From contig NZ_NFJW01000003.1 of NCBI RefSeq assembly GCF_002160065.1, positions 124,001-188,000 of the forward strand: a stretch of DNA of 64,000 bases, given 5' to 3'. The notes below the pieces were generated by a model that saw nothing but the letters and a program-made list of their open reading frames with translations, ran no database searches and was not told the origin of the DNA. Below, piece after piece: positions 35,882-44,609 of the stretch. The position numbers and the translations under genes were made by a program. Every line of letters begins with the position of its first letter. The stretch's first letter is position 1. Source of the stretch: Collinsella sp. An2 (GTDB lineage: Bacteria; Actinomycetota; Coriobacteriia; Coriobacteriales; Coriobacteriaceae).

Positions 35882-36901
35882 ATGGATAAACAAGAAGACA
35901 ACGACCTTCGCTTCGCCATTTTGATCGATGCGGACAACATCTCGGATAAGTACGTCAAGATCATTCTCGACGAGGTTGCGAATTCGGGCATCGCAACCTA
36001 TAAGCGCATTTACGGCGACTGGACGAGCCAACGGCTCGCCTCTTGGAAAAACGTTCTGCTGGAAAACTCGATCATCCCTATGCAGCAGTACAGCTACACC
36101 TATGGGAAGAGCTCCACAGACTCCGCGATGATCATCGACGCGATGGACATCCTGTACTCCGGCAACGTCGACGGTTTTGCCATCGTGAGCTCCGATTCCG
36201 ACTTCACCCGGCTCGCGGCGCGCCTGCGCGAGAGCGGCATGCAGGTGATCGGCATGGGGGAGCAGAAGACGCCCGAGCCGTTTATCTCGGCGTGCAACCA
36301 GTTCAAATACCTTGACCTGCTCTATGCGGCCAAGAAAGCCGAAGAGGCGGACGACGACGAGTCGGACGAAGAGGCCGAGCAGCGGCCCAAGCGTCGCAAG
36401 AAGCAGGCGAAGAAGGCGCAGAAGAACGGAAAGGGCAAGTCTGGCGATGCCGCCGACGCCGCGCAGGCTCAGCAAGATGCCCCTGAGCCCGAGAGCGCGC
36501 CCGCCGATGTCGAGGCCGCCCCTGCCCAGCGTCCCAAGCGCCGCCCGGGCGATGCCGGCGGAGAGATTCGCCTCGTTGCGTCTGAGGAGCTATTTGACGA
36601 CGCCGACTCCTCGGAGGTTGAATTCGGCGAGATGAGCAAGGCCGACCGCCGTCGCCATATGAAGAAGATCCGCTCTACGATCAATGCGATTCTGGATAAG
36701 TTCTCCGATGACGAGGGCTGGGTGTCGCTTGGACGCATGGGCGATGAGCTTTCCAAGCGTCTGCCTGATTTCGACGTGCGCAACTATGGATTCAAGAAGC
36801 TGCGCCCGTTCCTGAAGTCGCTGGGTGTCTATGAATTTGACGAGCCCGATGGCACCTCGGGGCAGCGTCAGATCTACCTGCGCCTGCGTGAGCAGGACTA
36901 A
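35882..36901 (+). CDS. NYN-domain nuclease with C-terminal LOTUS/OST-HTH domain
   Basis: A 339-residue protein in three parts. The NYN (PIN-like, LabA/DUF88) domain at about 8-145 has the acidic residues LIDADN (about 15-20), STDSAMIIDAMD (about 78-89) and SSDSDF (about 102-107), expected to bind metal for RNA cleavage. A Lys/Glu/Ala-rich linker (about 150-235) is probably disordered. The last 80 residues (KKIRSTINAILDKFSDDEGW...FDVRNYGF KKLRPFL) match an OST-HTH/LOTUS domain, known to bind RNA. Probably an RNA-processing or decay factor. Preceded by AGAGGACATC; in its own transcript. Confidence 0.85.
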   Translation: MDKQEDNDLRFAILIDADNISDKYVKIILDEVANSGIATYKRIYGDWTSQRLASWKNVLLENSIIPMQQYSYTYGKSSTDSAMIIDAMDILYSGNVDGFAIVSSDSDFTRLAARLRESGMQVIGMGEQKTPEPFISACNQFKYLDLLYAAKKAEEADDDESDEEAEQRPKRRKKQAKKAQKNGKGKSGDAADAAQAQQDAPEPESAPADVEAAPAQRPKRRPGDAGGEIRLVASEELFDDADSSEVEFGEMSKADRRRHMKKIRSTINAILDKFSDDEGWVSLGRMGDELSKRLPDFDVRNYGFKKLRPFLKSLGVYEFDEPDGTSGQRQIYLRLREQD

Positions 36902-36932
36902 GCGGCTCTCGTCGAAGCGGCTGGAGGTGACT

Positions 36933-37376
36933 ATGAGGATTGCCGTGAGCGCCTGTCTGCTAGGTGAGCATTGCAAATATAGCGGCGGGAGCAACCTGTG
37001 CGAGCGACTGGTCCAGGTTCTTCGTGCCGGTGGCCATGAGGTCGTTCCGGTGTGTCCCGAAGTCGCTGGAGGCCTTCCTGTGCCTCGTCCATGCGCGGAG
37101 ATTCGAGACGGAGCCGTGATCGATGAGCACGGGTCTAACGTCGACGAGGCGTTTCGCCAAGGTGCCGCGGTCGAATGGGAGAAGCTTGAGGCGCAGGGCG
37201 GCGTCGATATGGCGGTGACGCAACCCCGAAGTCCCTCATGTGGACGGGACGAGGTCTACGACGGCACCTTCACGGGCCGGCTCATCGCCGGATCGGGTGT
37301 ATTCGTCCAGCTGCTGGAATCCCATGGCGTGCCGGTGCTCAGCCCCACCGAAGCCATCGAACGTTTGGAGGTTTAG
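36933..37376 (+). CDS. DUF523 protein, 2-thiouracil desulfurase-like
   Basis: A 147-residue DUF523 protein. The family opening SACLLGEHCKYSGGSN has Cys8 and Cys14; Cys41 is in VCPEVAGG and Cys103 in RSPSCG. In characterised TudS enzymes three such cysteines hold a [4Fe-4S] cluster that removes sulfur from thiouracil. The ATG at 36933 has GGAGGTGA just upstream. It overlaps no neighbour but is 2 bp from the VOC gene, so they form a pair. The natural substrate here is unknown; tRNA-derived thiolated bases are possible. Confidence 0.85.
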   Translation: MRIAVSACLLGEHCKYSGGSNLCERLVQVLRAGGHEVVPVCPEVAGGLPVPRPCAEIRDGAVIDEHGSNVDEAFRQGAAVEWEKLEAQGGVDMAVTQPRSPSCGRDEVYDGTFTGRLIAGSGVFVQLLESHGVPVLSPTEAIERLEV

Positions 37377-37378
37377 CT

Positions 37379-37750
37379 ATGACTGGTAAGGATATCGACC
37401 CTGTCGAGGCGTTTGATTTGCATATCGCCCACATTGGCATCAACGCAAGCGACGAGGAGGACGCGAAGCGTATCGCAGGCCTGTTCGAGACGTTGTTTGG
37501 ACTCGAACAGCACGCCACTCCCATCTCCATCTTCTCGGATTCCCTCATCGAGACCATGAAGGGATGCGGGCGCGGCGAGATGGGGCACATCGGGCTGCAC
37601 GTCAACGACATCGCAGCTGCCGAGAGCTACTTCACCGAGCGGGGTCTCACCATCAACGAGGATTCTCGTGCATTCAATCCAGACGGCACGGTGAAGCTCG
37701 TCTACTTCAACGAAGAGATCGCCGGGTTTGCCATTCACCTGTGCAGCTAG
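37379..37750 (+). CDS. VOC-family (glyoxalase-like) protein
   Basis: A 123-residue single VOC module. IAHIGINASDEEDAKRIAGLF (about 16-36) is the first beta-alpha-beta and GHIGLHVNDIAAAESYF (about 69-85) the second; EIAGFAIHL closes the domain. It resembles the VOC domain often joined or adjacent to KDPG/keto-hydroxyglutarate aldolase genes, but no aldolase is present here. The metal ligands of true glyoxalases are only partly conserved (two His, Glu). The ATG has TTGGAGG upstream, inside the end of the previous gene. Role unknown. Confidence 0.75.
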   Translation: MTGKDIDPVEAFDLHIAHIGINASDEEDAKRIAGLFETLFGLEQHATPISIFSDSLIETMKGCGRGEMGHIGLHVNDIAAAESYFTERGLTINEDSRAFNPDGTVKLVYFNEEIAGFAIHLCS

Positions 37751-37885
37751 ATCGCAGGAAGAGTTCAGCTCCTGCAATTGACTATCTTTTCGGTCACGAT
37801 ATCCAGCCAGCTACCGACGTTCTTTCAAACGACTTAGTTTCAGACTGAGTTGGTCCAGCAGCGACGCTGATTGTCTTTCGGGCAA

Positions 37886-37970
37886 CGTAGTTCAACAACT
37901 ACGTTTGACTAAGAAAAGCCTCGAAAATCGGCCTATTGTTAGTCAAATGCCGTTGTTGGACTAAAACTGC
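37886..37970. repeat. Palindromic repeat B (TTTGACTAA arms)
   Basis: TTTGACTAA (37904-37912) is mirrored by TTAGTCAAA (37939-37947). The flanks remain complementary outward (CAACAACTACG against CGTTGTTG), for arms of about 25-40 bp centred at 37925.5. The left arm also contains the perfect small palindrome CGTAGTT-CAAC-AACTACG (37886-37903). It lies between the VOC gene and the ileS T-box promoter. A weak hairpin at 37754-37775 after the VOC gene may be a terminator; nothing else is seen between. Confidence 0.65.
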
Positions 37971-38047
37971 GGCGCGGGAGCATCGCCGCGACATTGTTGC
38001 TTTTCGGTCTCCTTATGAGCATTCTTTCGTCACGGGCTGCAGCGTGC

Positions 38048-38053
38048 TATCAT
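38048..38053 (+). promoter_or_regulatory. Candidate -10 element of the ileS T-box transcript
   Basis: TATCAT lies about 20 bases before the first recognisable T-box leader sequence. The -35 is not clear. Confidence 0.4.
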
Positions 38054-38064
38054 ACGCTGCTACA

Positions 38065-38420
38065 GGCTGTGATGGGGACGAGTAGTCGGCCTCCACGTAC
38101 CAAGAGAGCGAACGGCAGCTGTGAAGTTCGCGTACGTGCCCGACGAATATCACCCCGGAGCCGCGGCCCGAACAGATGCGAATGGCGACGCGAGCCAACC
38201 CCGTTTCACCATGAGCCATCTCAGTAGACGTCGCCGGGACGACCGCCGTCATGTGGTCGGCCGAGTACGGGTGCAGGCTGTCGCCAGACGGTGCGGGCAC
38301 CTAAGCTGGGTGGTTAGAGCGGAGAGCTTTCCGTCCGCATGCATCGGTGCGCCTGTACGGCGCCGAGCATGCGGCATTGTGAGCGCTTCGTCCCAGCTTT
38401 TCGGGACGGGCGCTTTTTTC
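38065..38420 (+). promoter_or_regulatory. T-box riboswitch controlling ileS
   Basis: The leader upstream of ileS shows T-box landmarks: an early GGGGACGAGTAG segment with AGAGAGCG further on (stem I elements), a candidate specifier ATC (Ile) at 38149-38151, and the T-box bulge sequence GCTGGGTGGTTAGAGCGG (38305-38322), followed by an intrinsic terminator. Uncharged tRNA-Ile would bind specifier and T-box and favour the antiterminator, switching on the synthetase. The T-box is slightly off consensus (usually GGGTGGNACCGCG), a feature seen in actinobacterial leaders. Confidence 0.85.
38382..38419 (+). terminator. Attenuator of the ileS T-box
   Basis: AGCGCTTCGTCCC / GGGACGGGCGCT with a small bulge, an AGCTTTTC loop and a run of six T's; it ends 63 bp before the ileS ATG. 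Confidence 0.9.
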
Positions 38421-38482
38421 ATGAGGCGCCTCAGAGCAACGGGGCGCGACGCCTAAGCGTCCCGACCACGAAGGAGGGGCAG

Positions 38483-41308
38483 ATGGCGAAAGAGAAGAAC
38501 AAGTACAACAGCACCATGAACTTGCCGAAAACCGGCTTCCCCATGCGTGCCGGGCTCGCGAAGTCCGAGCCCAAGCGTCTGGAGGCGTGGAACGAGAACC
38601 ACGTCTACGAGCAGGTGCTCAAGAAGAACGAGGGGCACGAGAAGTTCGTGCTGCACGATGGCCCTCCGTATGCGAACGGCCCCATCCATATCGGTCACGC
38701 GATGAACAAGATCGCGAAGGATATGATCAACCGGTATCAGATGATGCAGGGCAAAGAGGTCGTCTACGTGCCCGGCTGGGACTGCCATGGTCAGCCCATC
38801 GAGCATAAGGTCGAGGAGAAGCTCGGTACGGCGAAGTTCAACGCGACGCCGACCTCCGAGATTCGTGAGATGTGCCACGAGTTCGCCGTCGAGAACATCG
38901 AGCTTCAGAAGGCCGGCTTCCGTCGCCTGGGCGTGCTCGGCGACTGGGACAACCCCTACCTCACGCTCTATCACGTTCATGACGCCGCCGACATCGAGGT
39001 CTTCAAGGCCATGTTCGACAAGGGCATGATCTATCGCGGCCGCAAGCCGGTGCACTGGTGCAAGCACTGCCACACCGCCCTTGCCGAGGCCGAGATCGAG
39101 TATGCCGACGAGGTGAGCCCGTCGGTCTTCGTGCGCTTCGAGCTCATCGACGTGCCCGAGGCGCTGGCTGCTTCCGGCATGCCGGTCGACGTGGTGATCT
39201 GGACCACGACCCCCTGGACGCTTCCCGCGAACTCCGGCGTGGCGCTCAGCGCCGATGCCGACTACGTTGCCGTCGAGGCCCAGGGTCGTCTGGGCATCAT
39301 GGCCAAGGCCCTGTGGGAGAAGGTCTTCCACGAGATCGCTCACCTCGAGGACGCAAGCCTCTTCACGCCCGCCGGCGCTTCTGAGCCGTGGTGCGTGCAT
39401 GGCGAGGACCTCGTGGGCATCACCTACAAGCAGCCCATCTTCGAGGGCGTGACCGGCAAGATTGTCACGGCCGACTACGTCACCCTTGAGGACGGCACCG
39501 GCTGCGTCCACACCGCGCCTGGTCACGGCGTCGACGACTACTACACCGGCATGCGCTGCGACCTGCCGATCATCATGCCCGTGGACGACGACGGCAAGTT
39601 CTACGTCGGTGACGAGTACGGCACCGGCGGCCCGTTCTCGGGTCTCGATACCGACGAGGCGAACCCCAAGATCATCGCCTGGCTCGACGAGCGTGGCACG
39701 CTTCTGGCCGAGAAGAAGATCAAGCACAGCTACCCGCACTGCTGGCGTTGCAAGAACCCCACCATCTTCCGTGCGACCGACCAGTGGTTCGTCTCCATGG
39801 ACGAGACGGGCCTTCGCGAGCAGGCGCTCGAACAGGTGCGCAACAACGTGCGCTGGTATCCCGAGCGCGCCGCCAACCGCATTGGCGCCATGGTCGAGGG
39901 CCGTCCGGACTGGTGCATTTCGCGTCAGCGCAACTGGGGCGTGCCGATCCCCAGCTACACCTGCGCCGACTGCGGCGAGAAGGTCATGAACGACGACACG
40001 CTCGACGCCGTCATCAAGCTCTTCCACGAGAAGGGCTCCGACGCGTGGTTCACGGATGCACCCGAGGATTACCTGGGCGACGCGTGCGTGTGCCCCAAGT
40101 GCGGCGGCCATCACCTCAAGGCCGACCGCGACATCCTCGACGTGTGGTGGGACTCCGGCGTGTCCTGGAAGGCCGTCTGCGAGGGCCGCGAAGAGCTCAA
40201 GTACCCGGCTGACGTGTACCTTGAGGGATCCGACCAGCACCGCGGCTGGTTCCAGAGCTCGCTGCTCACGAGTGTGGGCGCCAACGGCATCGCGCCGTAC
40301 AAGGCGGTCGTCTCCCAGGGCTTCACGCTTGACGGCCAAGGGCGGAAGATGTCCAAGTCGCTCGGCAACGTGATCGACCCCAACAAGGTCTGCGACGAGA
40401 TGGGCGCCGATATCATCCGCCTGTGGGTGTCCTCGGTCGACACATCCACCGACGTCGCCATCGACCACGAGATCCTGGCGCGCACCTCGGACGCCTATCG
40501 TCGTTTCCGCAACATCTTCCGCTTCCTGCTGGGCGAGCTCGAGGGCCAGTTCGACCCCGAGACTGAGGCGGTGCCCTTCGATGAGCTGCTGCCGCTCGAC
40601 AAGCTTATGCTGGCGCGCCTCACGCAGGTGCAGGCCGAGGTCGACGAGGCCTATGCAGCCTACGAGTTCAACCGCGTGTACCGCGTGCTGTACGACTTCG
40701 TGGTCACCGAGCTCTCGAACGTCTATCTTGACGCGCTCAAGGACCGTCTGTACTGCGAGAAGCCGGGCTCGCTGCCGCGCCGCAGCGCCCAGACGGTCAC
40801 CGCGGAGCTGCTGTCCATGCTGCTGCGCGACCTTCAGCCCATCCTGGCCTACACGTGCGACGAGGTCATGACCTATGCCCCCGCGGGTTGCCGTGACCAT
40901 CAGACCTACGCGGCGCTTCTCGACTGGTACCACTCGCCGATCTCGCTCGAGGTCGCCAACGAGTATCGTCCGGTGCTTGAGGCGGCGCTTGAGCTGCGCG
41001 GCGTCGTGACGAAGGCGCTTGAGGAGGCGCGCGCGGACGGCACCTTCACGAAGAGCCAGCAAACGCGCGTCGTCGCGACGGTTCCCGCCGAGGCCTATGC
41101 GCTGCTTACCGGCGACAAGGCCTGCGACCTTGCGGAGTTCTACATCGTCTCCGAGGTCGAGCTCCACGAGGGCGAGGACTACGACGTTGTGGTCGAGGCG
41201 GCGCACGGCGAGTGCTGCGATCGCTGCTGGAACTACCGCGAGGACACCGGCGTCCACGGCGAGCATGAGCACATCTGCGCTCGCTGCGCCGAAGCGCTGG
41301 CCGAGTAA
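38483..41308 (+). CDS. ileS: Isoleucyl-tRNA synthetase
   Basis: A 941-residue class I synthetase. PIHIGH (67-72) and KMSKS (622-626) form the ATP site; the editing domain lies between (about 200-400), and the C-terminal zinc finger has CCDRCWNYRED and CARC. It charges tRNA-Ile and hydrolyses mischarged Val. The ATG at 38483 follows AAGGAGGGGCAG; the longer open frame upstream runs through the T-box terminator and is not used. lspA and a pseudouridine synthase gene follow closely, a common ileS-lspA-rluD order. Confidence 0.97.
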   Translation: MAKEKNKYNSTMNLPKTGFPMRAGLAKSEPKRLEAWNENHVYEQVLKKNEGHEKFVLHDGPPYANGPIHIGHAMNKIAKDMINRYQMMQGKEVVYVPGWDCHGQPIEHKVEEKLGTAKFNATPTSEIREMCHEFAVENIELQKAGFRRLGVLGDWDNPYLTLYHVHDAADIEVFKAMFDKGMIYRGRKPVHWCKHCHTALAEAEIEYADEVSPSVFVRFELIDVPEALAASGMPVDVVIWTTTPWTLPANSGVALSADADYVAVEAQGRLGIMAKALWEKVFHEIAHLEDASLFTPAGASEPWCVHGEDLVGITYKQPIFEGVTGKIVTADYVTLEDGTGCVHTAPGHGVDDYYTGMRCDLPIIMPVDDDGKFYVGDEYGTGGPFSGLDTDEANPKIIAWLDERGTLLAEKKIKHSYPHCWRCKNPTIFRATDQWFVSMDETGLREQALEQVRNNVRWYPERAANRIGAMVEGRPDWCISRQRNWGVPIPSYTCADCGEKVMNDDTLDAVIKLFHEKGSDAWFTDAPEDYLGDACVCPKCGGHHLKADRDILDVWWDSGVSWKAVCEGREELKYPADVYLEGSDQHRGWFQSSLLTSVGANGIAPYKAVVSQGFTLDGQGRKMSKSLGNVIDPNKVCDEMGADIIRLWVSSVDTSTDVAIDHEILARTSDAYRRFRNIFRFLLGELEGQFDPETEAVPFDELLPLDKLMLARLTQVQAEVDEAYAAYEFNRVYRVLYDFVVTELSNVYLDALKDRLYCEKPGSLPRRSAQTVTAELLSMLLRDLQPILAYTCDEVMTYAPAGCRDHQTYAALLDWYHSPISLEVANEYRPVLEAALELRGVVTKALEEARADGTFTKSQQTRVVATVPAEAYALLTGDKACDLAEFYIVSEVELHEGEDYDVVVEAAHGECCDRCWNYREDTGVHGEHEHICARCAEALAE

Positions 41309-41341
41309 CTAAAGGCAATTGGGAAGATGAAAGGAAGCGGC

Positions 41342-41932
41342 GTGGATACCAACTCCAAGGAGTTCAAGCCGACGCGCGGCTGGCGCATGCTGGTCGCGGC
41401 CGTGTTGGCGGTGACGTTTCTCGGCATCGATCAGGTGACGAAGGCCATCGTGCGGGCCACCTTGGCGCGCGCGGCCGCAGGCATCACGGTCATTCCGGGC
41501 ATCTTGGGGTTTGAGTACGTCGAGAACACCGGGGTGGCTTTTGGTCTCGCAAGCGGATACGGCTATTCGTTTGTGCTGCTTGCCGCCGTGGTCGTGGTCG
41601 TTGCCATCGTCTATCTGCTTCGCGCTCCTCTCATCTCCCGTCTCGAGGTCGTGGGTCTCGGCATGCTCGCGGGCGGCGCCATCGGCAACGCTTATGACCG
41701 CTTGGTCCACGGCTTCGTGACGGATTTCATCGCGACCCAGTTCGTCAATTTCCCAGTGTTCAATGTCGCTGACATCGGCATTACGGTAGGTGTCGTCATC
41801 GCCTTTGTGGGCTTCCTCTTCTCGCCTGCAAACGCCGAGGCGAAGCGTCGCGCCGAAGAGGACCGTGCGCGCCGTCTGGGCCGCTCGGCGGATAAGGCCG
41901 ACGACCGCGAAAGCGGCCACAAGGGGCGCTAG
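41342..41932 (+). CDS. lspA: Lipoprotein signal peptidase (SPase II)
   Basis: A 196-residue membrane aspartyl protease with four helices. The signatures VENTGVAFGL, GNAYDRLVHGFVTDF (first catalytic Asp) and FNVADI (second catalytic Asp) are all present. It cleaves the signal peptide of diacylglyceryl-modified prolipoproteins. The GTG at 41342 is preferred because AAAGGAAG lies 4-5 bases upstream; ATG 41327 would add five residues but overlaps that site. The C-terminal 40 residues form a charged, probably disordered cytoplasmic tail (AEAKRRAEEDRARR...), longer than usual. Confidence 0.93.
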   Translation: MDTNSKEFKPTRGWRMLVAAVLAVTFLGIDQVTKAIVRATLARAAAGITVIPGILGFEYVENTGVAFGLASGYGYSFVLLAAVVVVVAIVYLLRAPLISRLEVVGLGMLAGGAIGNAYDRLVHGFVTDFIATQFVNFPVFNVADIGITVGVVIAFVGFLFSPANAEAKRRAEEDRARRLGRSADKADDRESGHKGR

Positions 41933-41934
41933 GC

Positions 41935-42948
41935 ATGGCGGGCGACCTTCATATTCTGGTGACGGAAGATCAGGCAGGTGTCAGGCTGGATTCGTTTCTC
42001 GGCTCGCTTGACGCCTGCCCGTCCCGCTCTGCCTGCGCCCATCTGATCGAGGGCGGCGCGGTTGCGGTAAACGGGGAGACCTGCCTCTCGAAGAAGCAGA
42101 CGGTTGCCGCGGGGGACCGTATTTCGGTCGAGCTTCCGGAGGAGGATCCCGGCATCGTCGTTCCTCAGAACATCCCACTCGACATTCGCTACGAGGATGA
42201 CTACCTTATCGTGCTCTCCAAGCAACGCGGTCTGGTGTGCCACCCGGCGCATGGTCACGCCTCGGGCACGCTCGCCAACGCGCTTGTCTACCATTGCGGC
42301 ATCGATCACTTGGGCACCCTGCAGGGCGAGGACCGTCCGGGCATCGTTCACCGGCTCGACCGCGATACCTCGGGGCTTATGCTTGCCGCCAAGGACGATG
42401 ACACGCAGCGCGCGCTCCAGGACCTCATTCGTCTGCGCACCCTCGACAGGCGCTACATCACGCTTGTCCATGGCTATGTTGCCCACGACCAGGGAACCAT
42501 CAACACCGGCATCGCGCGCTCGACGCGCGACCGTGTGAAGATGGCGGTTTCTGACGACCCCTTCGCGCGCCAGGCCATCACGACCTTCCGCGTGCTCGAG
42601 CGCTTCGAGGCCTCGCGCGGCGATGACGGCTACACGCTGCTCGAATGCCACCTCTACACCGGTCGCACGCATCAGATCCGCGTCCATATGCGCCATATCA
42701 ACCACCCCTGCGTGGGAGACCCGCTCTACGGGCGCGGCAACGAGCGCGCGGACCGCGGCCTCACGCGCCAATTCCTCCATTCCTGGCGGGTCTGTTTTGA
42801 TCATCCGGTGACGGGGGAGACCATCGAATGCCGCGACGAGCTGCCCTGGGACCTGGCGGCGGTGCTCGAGGAGCTGGCTCCACTCTCGCTCGGTCGCACC
42901 GAGGCGGGGGAGGAGATCGTGCCCCAGTTGGGCCTTTGGGAGGGCTAG
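41935..42948 (+). CDS. RluA-family pseudouridine synthase (RluD-like)
   Basis: A 337-residue enzyme with an N-terminal S4 RNA-binding domain (about 14-75) and the RluA catalytic domain with Asp in HRLDRDTSGLML (about 138-149), then GRTHQIRVHMRHINHP near the C-terminal half. It converts uridine to pseudouridine in 23S rRNA, or possibly tRNA; an S4 domain and position beside lspA point to RluD, but the target site is not certain. It starts 2 bases after lspA and is probably co-transcribed with ileS. Confidence 0.9.
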   Translation: MAGDLHILVTEDQAGVRLDSFLGSLDACPSRSACAHLIEGGAVAVNGETCLSKKQTVAAGDRISVELPEEDPGIVVPQNIPLDIRYEDDYLIVLSKQRGLVCHPAHGHASGTLANALVYHCGIDHLGTLQGEDRPGIVHRLDRDTSGLMLAAKDDDTQRALQDLIRLRTLDRRYITLVHGYVAHDQGTINTGIARSTRDRVKMAVSDDPFARQAITTFRVLERFEASRGDDGYTLLECHLYTGRTHQIRVHMRHINHPCVGDPLYGRGNERADRGLTRQFLHSWRVCFDHPVTGETIECRDELPWDLAAVLEELAPLSLGRTEAGEEIVPQLGLWEG

Positions 42949-42971
42949 CGGCCACGTTGACGCGTCTGGTG

Positions 42972-43041
42972 GCGCCCTGTGTCCGCGTTGGCACGTCCAA
43001 TCGCGCTAGATGCCGCGCCCTGTGTCCGCGTTGGTGCGCCC
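42972..43041. repeat. Tandem direct repeat E (27 bp, period 43)
   Basis: GCGCCCTGTGTCCGCGTTGG at 42972 recurs at 43015, with similar flanks. It lies in the 218-bp gap between the pseudouridine synthase and glycosyltransferase genes. The period (43 bp) is close to four helical turns. No hairpin or gene is apparent in the rest of the gap. Confidence 0.75.
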
Positions 43042-43166
43042 GATGCAGCGCGCACGCCCCTCGCGACGGGATGAAGAGCTCACGTAAAGTGCTTGGGAAT
43101 GCCGCGCGCCCGACCGCGAAGGGATTACACTGTCGAGTGTTGTTTTAGACGAGCGCTGGAGGGGCC

Positions 43167-44468
43167 GTGCGACTCTTCTTTATTCCCGAACAGATCACGC
43201 CCATCGTGGTTTTCAACTGCATCGTGATGCTGCTCTTTACCGTGTGCTTCCTGTATCAGGTCATCTTTTTCTTTGTGGGCCTCATTCGGGGCGAGTACAA
43301 GCTGCCGCGTGCCCGCAAGCTGCACAAGTACGCCTTCTTCATCGCCGCGCATAACGAGGAGGCGGTTATCGCCAACCTGGTGACCTCCATTCGCCAGCAG
43401 GACTACCCGTCAGACCTCATCGACGTGTTTGTGGTTGCCGACGCCTGCACCGACAACACGGCACAGGCGGCGCGCGACGCCGGCGCTATCGTCTACGAGC
43501 GCAACGACCTCGCCCGTAAGGGCAAAAGCTGGGTCATGGACTACGGCTTCGACCGCATTCTCAACGAGTACCCCGGTCAGTATGAGGGCTTTTTCATCTT
43601 CGATGCCGACAACCTCATCTCGCCGAACTACGTGCGCGTCATGAACGACGCGTTCGACCTGGGTTATATGGCCGTGACGAGCTACCGTAATTCGAAGAAC
43701 TTCGGCAGCTCCTGGATCTCGTCCGCCTACGCTACCTGGTTTTTGCGCGAGGCGCGCTTCCTCAACAACGCGCGCATGCACTGCGGCACCTCGTGCGCCG
43801 TATCCGGTTCGGGCTATCTTGTCTCCACCAAGATTATCGAAGGCATGCACGGCTGGCAGTTCCACACGCTTACCGAGGACATTCAGTTCTCGACGTTTTG
43901 CGCCATCCACGGCGTGCGTATCGGGTATGCTCCTGCGGAGTTCTACGATGAGCAGCCGGTGACGTTCGTGGCGTCGTGGCGTCAGCGCATGCGCTGGACG
44001 AAAGGCTTCTACCAGGTCTTCTTTACCTACGGAAAACACCTGCTCAAATCCATGACGGTGTTCCGGCGCTTTGCGGCCTACGACCTGCTCATGACGATCG
44101 CGCCCGGCATGCTGCTGTCGCTCATCTCGGTTTTGGCGAACGGCACGTTTTTGATCGTGGGCGCTTTGAGCCACGGCTTTTTGGCTACCTCATACGAGCT
44201 GGAAACCTGCGTAGGCTCCCTATTTATGACGTTTGCATCCATGTATGTCACGTTCTTTGTGATGGGCATTACGACAACCATCACCGAGCGCAAGCACATT
44301 CATTGCCCACAGCGCTGGCGCATCTTCACGAACCTCTTCACGTTCCCGCTCTTTATGTTCACCTATATTCCGATTACGGTGGCTGCGCTGTTCCTGAAGG
44401 TCGACTGGGTGCCGACGCCGCACAGCGTCTCGGTGACGCTCGATCAGGTTATGGACGGAGCTAAGTAG
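43167..44468 (+). CDS. Membrane GT2 glycosyltransferase, processive type
   Basis: A 433-residue enzyme with an N-terminal membrane helix (about 10-40), a cytoplasmic GT-A domain and four C-terminal helices (about 300-420). Catalytic markers are ADACTDN, FDADN (145-149), TED (236-238) and QRMRW (273-277): the D,D,D,QxxRW pattern of hyaluronan, cellulose or N-acetylglucosamine polymer synthases. It probably makes and exports a cell-surface polysaccharide. GTG start with GGAGGGG upstream. It stands alone, convergent with the next minus-strand gene, so its polymer cannot be identified from context. Confidence 0.85.
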   Translation: MRLFFIPEQITPIVVFNCIVMLLFTVCFLYQVIFFFVGLIRGEYKLPRARKLHKYAFFIAAHNEEAVIANLVTSIRQQDYPSDLIDVFVVADACTDNTAQAARDAGAIVYERNDLARKGKSWVMDYGFDRILNEYPGQYEGFFIFDADNLISPNYVRVMNDAFDLGYMAVTSYRNSKNFGSSWISSAYATWFLREARFLNNARMHCGTSCAVSGSGYLVSTKIIEGMHGWQFHTLTEDIQFSTFCAIHGVRIGYAPAEFYDEQPVTFVASWRQRMRWTKGFYQVFFTYGKHLLKSMTVFRRFAAYDLLMTIAPGMLLSLISVLANGTFLIVGALSHGFLATSYELETCVGSLFMTFASMYVTFFVMGITTTITERKHIHCPQRWRIFTNLFTFPLFMFTYIPITVAALFLKVDWVPTPHSVSVTLDQVMDGAK

Positions 44469-44609
44469 CGGCTTCGGTTTGCGTGCGCGGCACAGCTTGA
44501 TTGTTGGCTGCGCTCGGCTGTTCTACGCGCAGCGTTTGGCTCCCCGTAGCGCTGCGACAATCCCGGCAGCCCTCGGTAGCGCAAAAAACAAGAGGTCGCT
44601 CAGTGCTGC

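Noticed and set aside
38339-38482. N-terminal extension of ileS
   Set aside because: These codons lie in the T-box terminator; the ATG at 38483 has a strong AAGGAGG.
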